DNA of 63,057 bases from JBBSWA01 sp038046485 (GCA_038046485.1 JBBSWA010000012.1:1-63057), one strand, 5' to 3'; shown: positions 33,600 through 42,660, counted from the first letter of the stretch. Notes: generated by a model from the letters alone, not told the origin. A program made the numbers and translations.

Positions 33600-34211
33600 C
33601 TATAATTTTACACCTTTTGCTTTTAATGCAGCAATCAGTTGAGAAACGGTCTTAAATTGAACCGTTCGAAACCCTAATCTTTTTGGGGTGATTAAGTGTT
33701 CTTTACGATCATCAATGAAGATACATTCTTCTGCTTTGCTTCTCAATGAGTATAATGCTTGTCTGAAGATCTGTACTTCTGGTTTCATTAGCCCTACTTC
33801 ACAAGATAGAAGGATCGGATTAAAACAAGCATATACTCTCTTATAAGATGTTTTCCTTCTTTCTATTTTTACATGTAGATCTGGAACATTTGAGATCAAT
33901 GCAATTTTGTATCTTTTTTTCAACCTTTTTGCCAGCTGAAACACTTCTTTATTCATAGACATCGTTTCTATGTATGCCCCTTTCCATTCTTTTATCAGGT
34001 TGAAGTGGTTTTTGAATTCTTCTTGAATGGTCCCACAAAGCTTTTCCACGCTTATTTTCCCTTTTAACAAGTCTACTTTGTGTGTTTCTTTGGCTCTTTT
34101 GAATACCCTACTGAACTGTTCCCTTACTCTTTCTATTATCTGTTCATCAATGCTTTCCGCTGTTTTATGCAGTAAAACACCTCCCCTATCAAATATGATG
34201 CTTCTGATCAT
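33600..34211 (-). CDS. HAD-superfamily hydrolase
   Basis: A 203-aa haloacid dehalogenase-like phosphatase. Motif I is IIFDRGGVLL with the nucleophile Asp; the second Asp of the usual DxD is Gly, as in the YihX-type group. Motif II is ALISNVPD, motif III has Lys in LMKPEVQIF, and motif IV is IFIDDRKEH. A helical cap lies between motifs I and II. Its substrate is unknown. It shares a single TATA-like box with the divergent TrmB-type regulator, whose centre is 29 bp from this ATG. Confidence 0.85.
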   Translation of the reverse strand: MIRSIIFDRGGVLLHKTAESIDEQIIERVREQFSRVFKRAKETHKVDLLKGKISVEKLCGTIQEEFKNHFNLIKEWKGAYIETMSMNKEVFQLAKRLKKRYKIALISNVPDLHVKIERRKTSYKRVYACFNPILLSCEVGLMKPEVQIFRQALYSLRSKAEECIFIDDRKEHLITPKRLGFRTVQFKTVSQLIAALKAKGVKL

Positions 34212-34233
34212 GGCTTTTAAGATTACAATAGGA

Positions 34234-34246
34234 ACTTTTAAATAGT
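34234..34246. promoter_or_regulatory. Bidirectional TATA-like box, hydrolase/regulator
   Basis: ACTTTTAAATAGT is nearly palindromic and its centre (34240) is 29 bp from the HAD start at 34211 and 28 bp from the regulator start at 34268. Both transcripts would be leaderless and compete for one box. Confidence 0.6.
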
Positions 34247-34267
34247 TTGAACAACTTTTATAAGTTT

Positions 34268-35029
34268 ATGCTGCTTGCGGAACTCCTAGAAGGCCTGAAG
34301 TTTAATCGATACGAGCGAGCAGCTATACTCTACCTAGCTCGTGTAAACCAAGCAAACGCTCAATCCATCTGTAAGGGTTCTCGGATCCCCCAAGGAAGGG
34401 TTTATTCCGTTCTAGACGAGTTAAGAACCCAAGGGATTGTTACTCTTTTTCCTACTTCTCCTAAACAATATAAAATTGACAACTTAAAGGAAGCCTTATC
34501 CAACTATATCTGGCGAAAACAAGCCGATCTATCTTGCCAAGAAGAGCAGATCCGTTCTGTTCAATTGGACCTAAAAAAAGATGAAAAAACTATAAACCCT
34601 GCTTCCATTGCGCTTTATAAAGGTCGAGCTGAGCACCTGGCAGCTGTTGCCGCTCTTAATCGAAGAGCCAAAAAACAGATCTTACAGGTTGCTCCTCGAT
34701 TTGTCGGAAACTCTGAGACGAGATTTACTGATTTACAAGCGCTTCATCGAGGAGTTCAACTCAAGATTATTATATATAAGGTTACTGTTGAGAATAAGAC
34801 TCGCTTAAAAGAATGTTTAGCCCTTGGCGCACAGATTCGCTCCTTAAACGATGCTCGCATCTTTAGTTTAACCATACAAGATGATCAAGAACTTCTTTTA
34901 GGGGTTCAAGATACTAAACTGAAAGAAGAGCGAATGATTCTTTATACAAGAAATCCTGCCCTTTTGAAAAACTTAAAAAGTACCTTTTATGCTCTTTGGA
35001 AGCAGGCTAAACCTGTTCTACTAAAATAA
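34268..35029 (+). CDS. TrmB-family transcriptional regulator
   Basis: A 253-aa protein with an N-terminal TrmB winged helix (LNRYERAAILYL in outline, then IPQGRVYSVLDELRTQGIV) and a C-terminal PLD-like effector fold (SIALYKGRAEHLAAVAALNRRAKKQIL.., YTRNPALLKNLKSTFYALWK). TrmB proteins repress or activate sugar and central-metabolism genes in response to ligands. A TTG at 34247 extends the frame, but the shared TATA-like box favours the ATG here (MLLAELLEGL). Possible targets include its divergent neighbour. Confidence 0.85.
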   Translation: MLLAELLEGLKFNRYERAAILYLARVNQANAQSICKGSRIPQGRVYSVLDELRTQGIVTLFPTSPKQYKIDNLKEALSNYIWRKQADLSCQEEQIRSVQLDLKKDEKTINPASIALYKGRAEHLAAVAALNRRAKKQILQVAPRFVGNSETRFTDLQALHRGVQLKIIIYKVTVENKTRLKECLALGAQIRSLNDARIFSLTIQDDQELLLGVQDTKLKEERMILYTRNPALLKNLKSTFYALWKQAKPVLLK

Positions 35030-35033
35030 TCTC

Positions 35034-35990
35034 TTAATTGCAGCCGCTTACCCACTTCTCCGAGCCGATGTTGTATGCAACCAGATGATGAGGTTCAAGT
35101 CTGAATTTGGGGTCATAGGATGGATAATTGATCTTGTAAACGATTTGTACAGGGATTCCCGCACAGAAGGCCGTGCTGTTCCAGAACAAGTAATCTACAA
35201 ATGACTTATTCTGATAAAACCCTAACGCCTCATTGGGGTTCACCATGGACTCTACCCCACAACAGGAAGAGTTGACGAGCTGCCCTTCAAATCGACTGAT
35301 TAAACTCGGGGCATCGGTATGGTAACGATACGTGCGGTTGTAAATCATGAAGTAAAGCGTGTCATTATCCCATTTATCCTCCCTTGTTGAAGTTGCCTTA
35401 ATTGTGTTGTTGTAAGTTCCCAATACGGCATATAAAGGATCGGATAAGCCCTCAATGCCTACAAGGCGCTTTAAAACAAGGGTGCGGTTGATGATAGCGA
35501 ATATGTCCCTGATCTCGTAATGCATTTCTAGAGACACCTCTACCTGGAAGGGTACGGATTGCTTGGTTTGTATACCCAAAATTTCATAAGAAACATTGAT
35601 GCCCAGCTTGTCCCTTGATCGATTTGTTATTTCATCCAACCAATATGGCAAGGTATTGTTCACCATATCCGGACAAGGATCCCCCTCCAATGTTCCGTTT
35701 TGCACGCACTCTAAAAACGAAGACTCAAAACTCGCGAAAAAACCATGGCTTTCTGCATAGGCTACCATCCCATTCATGGCTTTGAAACTAGAAATATCAA
35801 TGGCTTCTAAAGAATATTGCAAAAAATTCTCATTGAAACGGTCCAAAATCCTCACTCTGTTTTTTACTACCGGTAAGAGTGCGTTCTCTTTTGGAGTGTA
35901 TTCATTTGCGTACACTAAAAATAAGAAAACACTAATTAAGATCGCAATCAGTGTAAAAACAACTGCTTTTTTCCCTAGTACCATATCCAA
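35034..35990 (-). CDS. Pilin-like membrane protein, large
   Basis: A 318-aa protein with a short basic N-terminus and one hydrophobic helix (AVVFTLIAILISVFLFLV) preceded by GKK, consistent with a type III prepilin-like signal. A large extracellular domain with several N-X-S/T sites and Cys residues (ECVQ, DPCPD, SSCCGVE, CAGIP, SGCN) follows. It overlaps the 165-aa pilin-like gene by 16 bases, so the two form a transcript. Minor pilin or adhesin tip protein is the best guess. Confidence 0.65.
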   Translation of the reverse strand: MDMVLGKKAVVFTLIAILISVFLFLVYANEYTPKENALLPVVKNRVRILDRFNENFLQYSLEAIDISSFKAMNGMVAYAESHGFFASFESSFLECVQNGTLEGDPCPDMVNNTLPYWLDEITNRSRDKLGINVSYEILGIQTKQSVPFQVEVSLEMHYEIRDIFAIINRTLVLKRLVGIEGLSDPLYAVLGTYNNTIKATSTREDKWDNDTLYFMIYNRTYRYHTDAPSLISRFEGQLVNSSCCGVESMVNPNEALGFYQNKSFVDYLFWNSTAFCAGIPVQIVYKINYPSYDPKFRLEPHHLVAYNIGSEKWVSGCN

Positions 35991-36472
35991 ACCTCTACGG
36001 TGTGCGGACCATCTACATACGACTGGTTGATTCTTAAAAAACTCATTTTTTTAGACGATAAGACAATGTTTGCTTTTTCTAGCCGTTCTGAACTTCGATT
36101 GTAGATCAAGTCTTGCTCAACCCACATGTTCATGCCCTGATGACTTAGTAAGCTTGAGTTGCTTATTTCTTCCATAAATTTCCAGGCTATTCCTGTTTTG
36201 TTATAAAAATGAAATTCAGCCATTTGCTCAAACAAGGTTCTTTGGGTGTTGGTGATGTTTCCATTCTCCATTAAACTTTTTGTATAGTTCCCGTTGAAAT
36301 CTCGCACTTGGGTTTGCATCATGAACTCCATAAAATCTTCGCCTTGTGCATAACTTTGGAGAGTTTCTGGAGCCTTGGTGCGAAGGCTTAAGATGAAATA
36401 AATCGTGACCAGGATGATGATGCTTGAAAGAACCGCATCCAATATGAAAAAGTATGCACCTCGTTTATTCAT
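35975..36472 (-). CDS. Minor pilin-like protein
   Basis: A 165-aa protein beginning MNKRGAYFFILDAVLSSIIILVTIYFIL in outline, i.e. KRG followed by a long hydrophobic helix, the archaeal prepilin pattern. The outer part is helical with several sequons (NYTKS, NGNIT, NKTG, NSSL, NRSS, NQSY). It heads a two-gene transcript with the 318-aa protein. The pilus ATPase and platform genes end 8 kb away, so these may be minor subunits of that machine. Confidence 0.7.
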   Translation of the reverse strand: MNKRGAYFFILDAVLSSIIILVTIYFILSLRTKAPETLQSYAQGEDFMEFMMQTQVRDFNGNYTKSLMENGNITNTQRTLFEQMAEFHFYNKTGIAWKFMEEISNSSLLSHQGMNMWVEQDLIYNRSSERLEKANIVLSSKKMSFLRINQSYVDGPHTVEVWIWY

Positions 36473-36504
36473 GATATACTCTTGTAAACTGAGTTTATAA
36501 ATGT

Positions 36505-39483
36505 TTATCGCTTGCTTAGGATTCGAACGATGCCCTGGTTGGCATCCACTTCGACTAAGTCACCGTCTTTTAGAACTTGGGTGGCAATCTTAGTACCTGT
36601 TATGCACGGCTTTTTTAGCTCTCTTGCTACGATGGCCGCATGACAGACGATTCCTCCTTCGTCAGTAATAATAGCACTTGCTTTTTTCATCGCAGGCAAA
36701 AAATCAGGTAAGGTCATTGGGGATACAAGAATTTCGCCTTCTTTAATTTCATTGATTTGCTTGTGACCCATTACTCTTCTTACTCTGCCCTTCACTATTC
36801 CACTTTGGGCGATTTCTCCCTTAATTTCTCTAATCTGTTCTTTAATGATCTCTGTCTTAAATTGGATGCCAAATTCTCTTTCAACTTTAGGCTTGTTTAT
36901 TCCTACCAACAAGCGATCATTGCCAAAGAAATAACATCGCTCTCTTCGCTCTAACTCTTTTTTCTTAGGTATCTTTCCCAATAGGATTTCTTTTGTGCTT
37001 AAGACCGAAATCAGCTCTCCAAGCATAGGATATGTCTTCGCTAAGGATTTTCTTATCACACTATCCGAACTGTTGCACAATTTGTCAGTTAATGTCCTCA
37101 CTTTTTGTATGCTCTTGAGATTTAAGCCCGTTAATTTTTTTGGATCCATCTGGCAATACCACCACATGGCCTCGAACCAAGGATAACCTGCTTCCAACTC
37201 CTTCAAGAACCTCTTTAGATCGGACAGATTGAGTATCTTTTCTTCTTCATAAATGGGTCTTATGTATGCTAGTTTTTTCAAAACCGTTTTTTCTATTTTT
37301 TTCAAAAAGGTTTTATCTTCTTTAGCCAATTTTGCTAAGAGATCCTGCACCCATTCCACGCCTTGCAAATCGTAATAAAAATGAACAGTATCGTCTGATC
37401 TTTCCGTGACTATGAATGGTAAAAATGGTTGTTTGAGCTTTGTCCATTCTTTGGAATTTGTACTCTCTCCTCGAACCCACGCTTCAACGGAGGCTAGGCA
37501 GAAATCTCGTGAAAATAATTTTTCGTAGGTGGATTGACTGTTTTTGTTTAAGATTCTTACGATACCCTGGTTGGCGTCTACCTCCACCAGATCCCTATCC
37601 TTTAATACTTTCGTTGCGATCTTTGTTCCGATTATACATGGCTTTTTTAATTCCCTAGCAACGATAGCGGCATGACAAGTAACCCCCCCTTCATCCGTTA
37701 TGATAGCTGCTGCTTTTTTCATAGCCGGTAAGAATTGAGGAGTGGTCATTGGGGATACAAGAATTTCTCCCTCTTTGACTTCTTCTATTTGCTCTTGACG
37801 TTTGAGGATACGTACGGAGCCTTGAACTCTACCTTTATACCCTATTTGACCGCGAATTACTCCTTCTTTCACATTTGCTCTTTCTTCTTGAATCTGGATG
37901 CCGTTGGAGTATGCGTAGTCTTGTAATGTAGAATGAGGAGTTACTGTGCCATCAACAATTATAAAATGTTTCTTTCGTTGTTGTAGTATACCCTTAGCAG
38001 GTAGACGATAAAGTTCTTCTTTTAGGATCGTATTTTCTAATCCTTTAAGCTGAGGAAAATTTTCTCGTATCTTTGCTCTAAGTAATTGATCTGCATCAGC
38101 AAAGAAAGTATCTTTTTCCCGAAATTCCAGAGCTTTTTTTAGAATAGAAGAAGGTGTGCGTTCCTCTAAGGCGGTATAATACCAAATGGCAAAATAATCA
38201 ATAATCTCAAAGACTAATTTTGTAATCTCGGGTAGTTTTTGTCCAGTTAACCTTTTGCTCTTACTCTTATAGTTGGTAATAATCTTATTCAAAAAATATT
38301 TATCTTTTTTGTTCCTCTCTAAAATTGTTTCTTTAATCCATTCTATTGCTTGAGGGTTTTCCCAAAGCTCAATGGTTCCGTCGTTAAGATAATGAATAAT
38401 TGTCGGACTGTAGGGATTCTTTTTTCCCATAATCCTCAAAAATCCTTTTGTACATGATTTTGCCCATGCTTGTTGAATTAGTAGAGTAGTATCGCGAGTA
38501 TAGGTTTTAACTAAGGAAATATTTTTTACATTATCTTTTTCCACCAATGTGGTAATCGGTCTGCTCTGGGTGAGGTAGAACTTGCTTTTTTCCAAAGCCC
38601 ACTCGATATCGCACGGAAAACCGAAATGATCTTCTACTTTTTGGACTAGTTTGGATAATTCAATTATTTGCTGGTTTGATAACTTTTGTTTTCTTCCTTT
38701 TTCTGTTGGCAAGACCTTCCAAGTGTTTCCGCCTGTTTTCAGCTCTTGAATGGCCTTCTTTTGTAGGTTTACTTTTTTCTCTATGATCTGTCCTTTCTTT
38801 TTATCCACTGTATAACTATCGGGGGTGATCTGTCCGGAGACGATGGCTTCGCCGAGGCCAAAGCCTGCTTCTATGAGTATCTGATTTTTTCCCTGAGTTA
38901 CTGGGTGCACGGAGAATGCTACACCAGAAACTTCACTCTGTACCATTTTTTGGATGACAACAGCAACAGATATTTTTTGTTTGGTTAATCCTTTTTCAAT
39001 GCGATAGAAAATGGCTCGTGGGGTGAAAAGGGAAGCCCAGCATTTCTTGATGTTACCTAGTAAGTCTTTTTGCGTGGTGTTTAGGTAGGTTTCGAGCTGT
39101 CCTGCCCAGGCTGCTGAGGCGCTGTCTTCTGCGGTGGCACTGGAACGCACGGCTACCCTATTTGCTTTTAACTTCTTGAAGGATCGGATGCAGTCTTCTT
39201 GTAAGGGTTTAGGCATTTTTAATGACCTAATCAACGTTCGGATCTTTTTAGACGCTTCTTCAACGGTTTGGGTCTTATTCACATTTACTGACTGCAGAAT
39301 GCGAGCTATTTTTTGTTTTAATCCGGTGCTTTTTATGAAAGCTTCAAAAGCCGTGGAGAGAACAACAAAGCCGTTTGGGACGGGAATGCTTGTATGGAGC
39401 ATCTCGCCTAATGAAGCGCCTTTCCCTCCCGCGAGAGCTGTATCTTTACTGCATACTTCTTTTAGTTCCTTTATGAATGTCAT
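36505..39483 (-). CDS. PEP-synthase-like phosphotransferase with duplicated swivel module, no PEP barrel
   Basis: A 992-aa protein. The N-terminal ATP-grasp-like PEP/pyruvate-binding domain is intact (AGGKGASLGEM, VAVRSSATAEDS, VIQKMVQSEVSGVAFSVHP, LTQSRPITT). Two tandem units of a helical domain plus phosphohistidine swivel domain follow; the swivels (DEGGVTCHAAIVAREL and DEGGIVCHAAIVAREL) match at 69 of 79 residues. The C-terminal TIM barrel of PEP synthase is absent. The layout resembles rifamycin phosphotransferase with a second substrate-plus-His module. Small-molecule phosphorylation via His is expected; substrate unknown. The longer frame to 39594 is rejected because a TATA-like box at 39504-39515 places the start at this ATG. 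Confidence 0.85.
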   Translation of the reverse strand: MTFIKELKEVCSKDTALAGGKGASLGEMLHTSIPVPNGFVVLSTAFEAFIKSTGLKQKIARILQSVNVNKTQTVEEASKKIRTLIRSLKMPKPLQEDCIRSFKKLKANRVAVRSSATAEDSASAAWAGQLETYLNTTQKDLLGNIKKCWASLFTPRAIFYRIEKGLTKQKISVAVVIQKMVQSEVSGVAFSVHPVTQGKNQILIEAGFGLGEAIVSGQITPDSYTVDKKKGQIIEKKVNLQKKAIQELKTGGNTWKVLPTEKGRKQKLSNQQIIELSKLVQKVEDHFGFPCDIEWALEKSKFYLTQSRPITTLVEKDNVKNISLVKTYTRDTTLLIQQAWAKSCTKGFLRIMGKKNPYSPTIIHYLNDGTIELWENPQAIEWIKETILERNKKDKYFLNKIITNYKSKSKRLTGQKLPEITKLVFEIIDYFAIWYYTALEERTPSSILKKALEFREKDTFFADADQLLRAKIRENFPQLKGLENTILKEELYRLPAKGILQQRKKHFIIVDGTVTPHSTLQDYAYSNGIQIQEERANVKEGVIRGQIGYKGRVQGSVRILKRQEQIEEVKEGEILVSPMTTPQFLPAMKKAAAIITDEGGVTCHAAIVARELKKPCIIGTKIATKVLKDRDLVEVDANQGIVRILNKNSQSTYEKLFSRDFCLASVEAWVRGESTNSKEWTKLKQPFLPFIVTERSDDTVHFYYDLQGVEWVQDLLAKLAKEDKTFLKKIEKTVLKKLAYIRPIYEEEKILNLSDLKRFLKELEAGYPWFEAMWWYCQMDPKKLTGLNLKSIQKVRTLTDKLCNSSDSVIRKSLAKTYPMLGELISVLSTKEILLGKIPKKKELERRERCYFFGNDRLLVGINKPKVEREFGIQFKTEIIKEQIREIKGEIAQSGIVKGRVRRVMGHKQINEIKEGEILVSPMTLPDFLPAMKKASAIITDEGGIVCHAAIVARELKKPCITGTKIATQVLKDGDLVEVDANQGIVRILSKR

Positions 39484-39613
39484 TTTACCTTTTAAAAAGC
39501 TATTTTTAAATATAATCAGTGACGACAATAATTGAACCAATATAGTTTCCGTTACTGTATATAGCAAATGATAATTGTATAAAAATATTGCCATTTGCTA
39601 TACTTAATGGCAG

Positions 39614-40633
39614 TCAGACCGACAAGCGCTTTCCATCCACAAAAATCTTGGGGTTGCGTATGACTTGATCAAGGTGAATTCTGGCCTTGATGGGGCCTCC
39701 GAACCATGAATTGCTGCCGATGGCAAAGTGACACGTGCCTAGTGTTTTTTCATCCACGACTGTGCAGCCAATGATGCCGGCTTCTTCATTGATACCGATG
39801 CCGAGCTCCCCAATTTTGATCATGTGTGGATTCTTGGATTGAAGTTTAGCCCATGCTAAGGTTTCCCTTAAATCTGTAGCTTCTATGCCCCCTTCAATGC
39901 TGTTCACATTACTCTCTTGGATAGAAAGGGTAATGGGGTCTTGGATCAACTTAGAACCTTCTCTTGTACGGTACGAACCATCAATTACAATTGTTCCTTC
40001 CACACCCAGTAAGGTGGGGGGCAAGTACACTTCACCTGCAGGTAGATTGCCCCCTTCTCCAGGATTTCGGTAAATGCCGGAATTGATGATGGATTTCATT
40101 CCGCTTACGTTTAGTTTTAAGTTGGTTCCGGAAGGTGTTGTAATTAAGATCTCTTGCGCTCCATTGAGGAGAGCAGTCACTTTTTCTGAACGCACGGCCA
40201 TCTCCTTGTAATTTGCTGCGTACACCTTTAATAAATGAGGAAGATGTTCTTTGGTGAGCGTGGAGAGGTTACTGCTGCTGGCAAAGCGATGTTGGTGCTG
40301 CTTGCAGTACGAGCGAAAACTAAGCAATTCATCCATACGCCCCATCTTCTGAGATACGTTCACTAAAATGATGGATTGATCGGGGAGTCTTTTGATCACC
40401 TTGGCAAGCTCATTATCCACACTTCCATAGGGTGTAATGGACTTGTAAAACACTTCATACTTGATTCCCAACTCTTCAACTGCTTCCTGATACTTTTGTG
40501 CCAGAATCTTTGCAATCGGGCTTCCTTTGTGACCCTCATCTCCAATGATCAAGACCTTCTCGTTTTGGACGTTTAAATTATTCCTAAGAATTCTACGAAA
40601 GACATTGGTATCCAGCTCGTCGGCACTTAACAT
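39614..40633 (-). CDS. Aminopeptidase of the M29/AmpS-like family
   Basis: A 339-aa protein with motifs of the aminopeptidase T/M29 group: GGNLPAGEVYLPPT (metal Glu), KIGELGIGINEEA (Glu) and LGTCHFAIGSNSWFGG (His). These enzymes are metal-dependent aminopeptidases that trim peptides. The start has a ribosome-binding-like GGAG nine bases upstream and a TATA-like box at 40668-40679, giving a leader of about 15 bases. A hairpin-rich intergenic stretch separates it from the divergent DRG gene. Confidence 0.88.
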   Translation of the reverse strand: MLSADELDTNVFRRILRNNLNVQNEKVLIIGDEGHKGSPIAKILAQKYQEAVEELGIKYEVFYKSITPYGSVDNELAKVIKRLPDQSIILVNVSQKMGRMDELLSFRSYCKQHQHRFASSSNLSTLTKEHLPHLLKVYAANYKEMAVRSEKVTALLNGAQEILITTPSGTNLKLNVSGMKSIINSGIYRNPGEGGNLPAGEVYLPPTLLGVEGTIVIDGSYRTREGSKLIQDPITLSIQESNVNSIEGGIEATDLRETLAWAKLQSKNPHMIKIGELGIGINEEAGIIGCTVVDEKTLGTCHFAIGSNSWFGGPIKARIHLDQVIRNPKIFVDGKRLSV

Positions 40634-40708
40634 GTCACTACTCCTTTCTTATGCCCTAGTTTGCTCGGCTATAAACCTTTCGGTGCTTATGTTCCTATTT
40701 TATACATG

Positions 40709-40891
40709 TCAAGAACCACTGGTGATCAAAGTAGCTCAACAAAGTGGTTCTTGAGCACGCCACAGAAAGGAAAAATCCTTTCTGGGCCCCAGAAACACGT
40801 AACGTTTCTGAGGGGTCAGAAATATACCCCCTCGACTACACTTGGGGGAATACGCCCTCCGGTAAGAAAATATTAGTGGTATATTTCAGAC
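40709..40891. ncRNA. Hairpin-rich intergenic element, candidate structured RNA
   Basis: This lies in the 302-bp gap between the divergent M29 and DRG promoters. Stems: TCAAGAACCACT (40709-40720) with AGTGGTTCTTGA (40743-40754), 12 bp; CAGAAAGGA with TCCTTTCTG (40763-40784), 9 bp; CCCCAGAAAC with GTTTCTGAGGG (40787-40814), bulged A; and 40815-40828 with 40878-40891 (13 of 14 pairs) around a C5/G5 hairpin. The tandem CAGAAA..TTTCTG pair mirrors the one at 1232-1279. Strand is undecided. Both neighbouring promoters lie outside the element, so if transcribed it has its own start. Confidence 0.5.
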
Positions 40892-40935
40892 ATATGAAAG
40901 ACAGGTTTATAAACTTCTTATAGGTTTTAACTCTC

Positions 40936-42030
40936 ATGCCAGCCTATGATGAGCACATTGTTGATCTTGAAAAAGAACTTTCTACCACCAAGTACAATAA
41001 AGCTACGCAGCATCACATTGGCCTTATTAAGGCCAAGTTAGCTAAACTCAAAGAAAAGCAAGAAAAGCGGGGTTCGGGCGGGAAAAAGGGAGAAGGGTAT
41101 TCGGTACGAAAAACAGGAGATGGGACGGTTTTACTACTCGGTTTTCCTTCTGTTGGTAAAAGCACGCTTCTTAACCAATTAACAGATGCGCATTCTGAAG
41201 TCGGCGCTTATGACTTTACCACCTTAGATGTGGTTCCTGGAGTTATGGAATACAACCATGCTCGCATCCAAATTCTAGATGTGCCAGGCATTGTGCGCGG
41301 AGCCGCTTCAGGTAGAGGAAGAGGTAGAGAAGTTCTTTCTGTTATGCGCAATGCAGATCTATGCCTCATGGTCTTGGATGTGAACCACCCCGAACACCTT
41401 GCTGTCCTTCAAAAAGAAGTGTATGACAGCGGCATACGACTCAACCAGCGAAGGCCGGATGTCAAAATAAAAAAAACAAGTAAAGATGGCATTCGCGTGG
41501 GAGCTACGGTGCGGCTTACTCAGATTAATAAAGAGGTTATCCAATCCATTCTCAAAGAATTTCGAATCAATAACGCGGATGTCCTTATTCGAGAAGACAT
41601 CTCGGATGATCAGCTTATTGACTGCATTGAAGACAATAAAAAATACCTATTTGGCCTTATTGCTCTTAACAAAGCAGATATGGCAAGCCCTGAAACAGTA
41701 GATCGAGTTATGAAAGAAACCCGCGCGGACATAGCCATATCCGCTGAAAATGGCTATAACATTGCACCTTTACGAGAACTCATCTTTCGTAAGCTCAAGT
41801 TCATCCGCATCTATATGAAAGAACCTCGCAAGGAAGCGGACATGAAAGTTCCTATGATCATGTTTGAAGGAAGCAGCATCCAATCGATCTGCGAAAAACT
41901 GCACCGAGACTTCGTTAAAAAGTTTAAATATGTTAAGGTAACAGGGCCCAGCAGTAAATTTCCAGGACAGAAGTTGAGTCTGAAACACCTGTTAAAAGAC
42001 GGAGATATTGTTGAATTGCACTTGAAATGA
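40936..42030 (+). CDS. DRG-family GTPase
   Basis: A 364-aa Obg-related GTPase of the DRG (developmentally regulated GTP-binding) group, a ribosome-associated protein conserved in archaea and eukaryotes. It has G1 GFPSVGKST (69-77), the effector loop EVGAYDFTTL, G3 DVPGIVRGA, the DRG insertion, G4 NKADM and a C-terminal TGS domain (KYVKVTGPSSKFPG..DGDIVELHL). The N-terminal helix-turn-helix with a Lys-rich linker is also typical. A TATA-like GTTTATAAAC at 40905-40914 lies 27 bp before the ATG. Confidence 0.94.
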   Translation: MPAYDEHIVDLEKELSTTKYNKATQHHIGLIKAKLAKLKEKQEKRGSGGKKGEGYSVRKTGDGTVLLLGFPSVGKSTLLNQLTDAHSEVGAYDFTTLDVVPGVMEYNHARIQILDVPGIVRGAASGRGRGREVLSVMRNADLCLMVLDVNHPEHLAVLQKEVYDSGIRLNQRRPDVKIKKTSKDGIRVGATVRLTQINKEVIQSILKEFRINNADVLIREDISDDQLIDCIEDNKKYLFGLIALNKADMASPETVDRVMKETRADIAISAENGYNIAPLRELIFRKLKFIRIYMKEPRKEADMKVPMIMFEGSSIQSICEKLHRDFVKKFKYVKVTGPSSKFPGQKLSLKHLLKDGDIVELHLK

Positions 42031-42036
42031 AATAAA

Positions 42037-42651
42037 ATGGACAAAAGCAAACAAGCCATAACTATATATGAGAAAATTGCTGTTGACTACGCTAAAAAGT
42101 TCACTACTTTAACTGACTATTTTGTCGACTTTGCAAAACTTTTACCTTCTCGGGCTAAGATTTTGGATTTGGGTTGTGGTCCAGGACTTGAAGCTGTTTG
42201 GTTAGCTTCTAAAGAATATTTTGTTATAGGTGTCGATTATTCTCACGAAATGATTCGTCTTGCCAAAAAACGTACTTCAAAAGTGATATTTCGACATGGA
42301 GATATGAGACGAGCAAATTTTCCTTCTGGAAAATTTGACGCCCTTGTGCTATCCTATTCGCTTATTCATATCCCTAAGAAAAACATTGCATCTCTTCTTC
42401 GAAAAACTTATTCTTGGCTTAAGAAAGAAGGCATCATCTATGTGGCCATTCAAGCGGGACGCTCTCAGGAGGTTTTCTTATCTGAACCCTTTAAACCTGA
42501 TGAAAAAATATTCTTGAATATTCTTTCTCAACGCGAATTAATTGAGGCATTGAAAGATACTGGATTTTCTATTATTAAACAATTCAAACGAAAAGCTGTG
42601 TGCAAAGAAGAATTGGGCTATACAAAATTTGTTGTATTTGCGAAAAAATAA
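42037..42651 (+). CDS. Class I SAM-dependent methyltransferase
   Basis: A 204-aa Rossmann methyltransferase with motif I ILDLGCGPGLEAVWLA, motif II GVDYSHEMI and motif IV-like FDALVLSYSLIHIP. It belongs to the Methyltransferase_11/25 type, which modifies small molecules. The target cannot be told. The start is six bases after the DRG stop, so the two are co-transcribed. Codons are more AT-rich than in DRG, which may reflect later acquisition. Confidence 0.86.
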   Translation: MDKSKQAITIYEKIAVDYAKKFTTLTDYFVDFAKLLPSRAKILDLGCGPGLEAVWLASKEYFVIGVDYSHEMIRLAKKRTSKVIFRHGDMRRANFPSGKFDALVLSYSLIHIPKKNIASLLRKTYSWLKKEGIIYVAIQAGRSQEVFLSEPFKPDEKIFLNILSQRELIEALKDTGFSIIKQFKRKAVCKEELGYTKFVVFAKK

Positions 42652-42660
42652 ATAGAATGT

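Noticed and set aside
27236..36472. Archaellum operon
   Set aside because: ATPase, platform and pilin are present, but FlaH, FlaF/G and FlaC/D/E homologues are missing and there are two T2SF proteins, which fits a Tad/pilus-like system.
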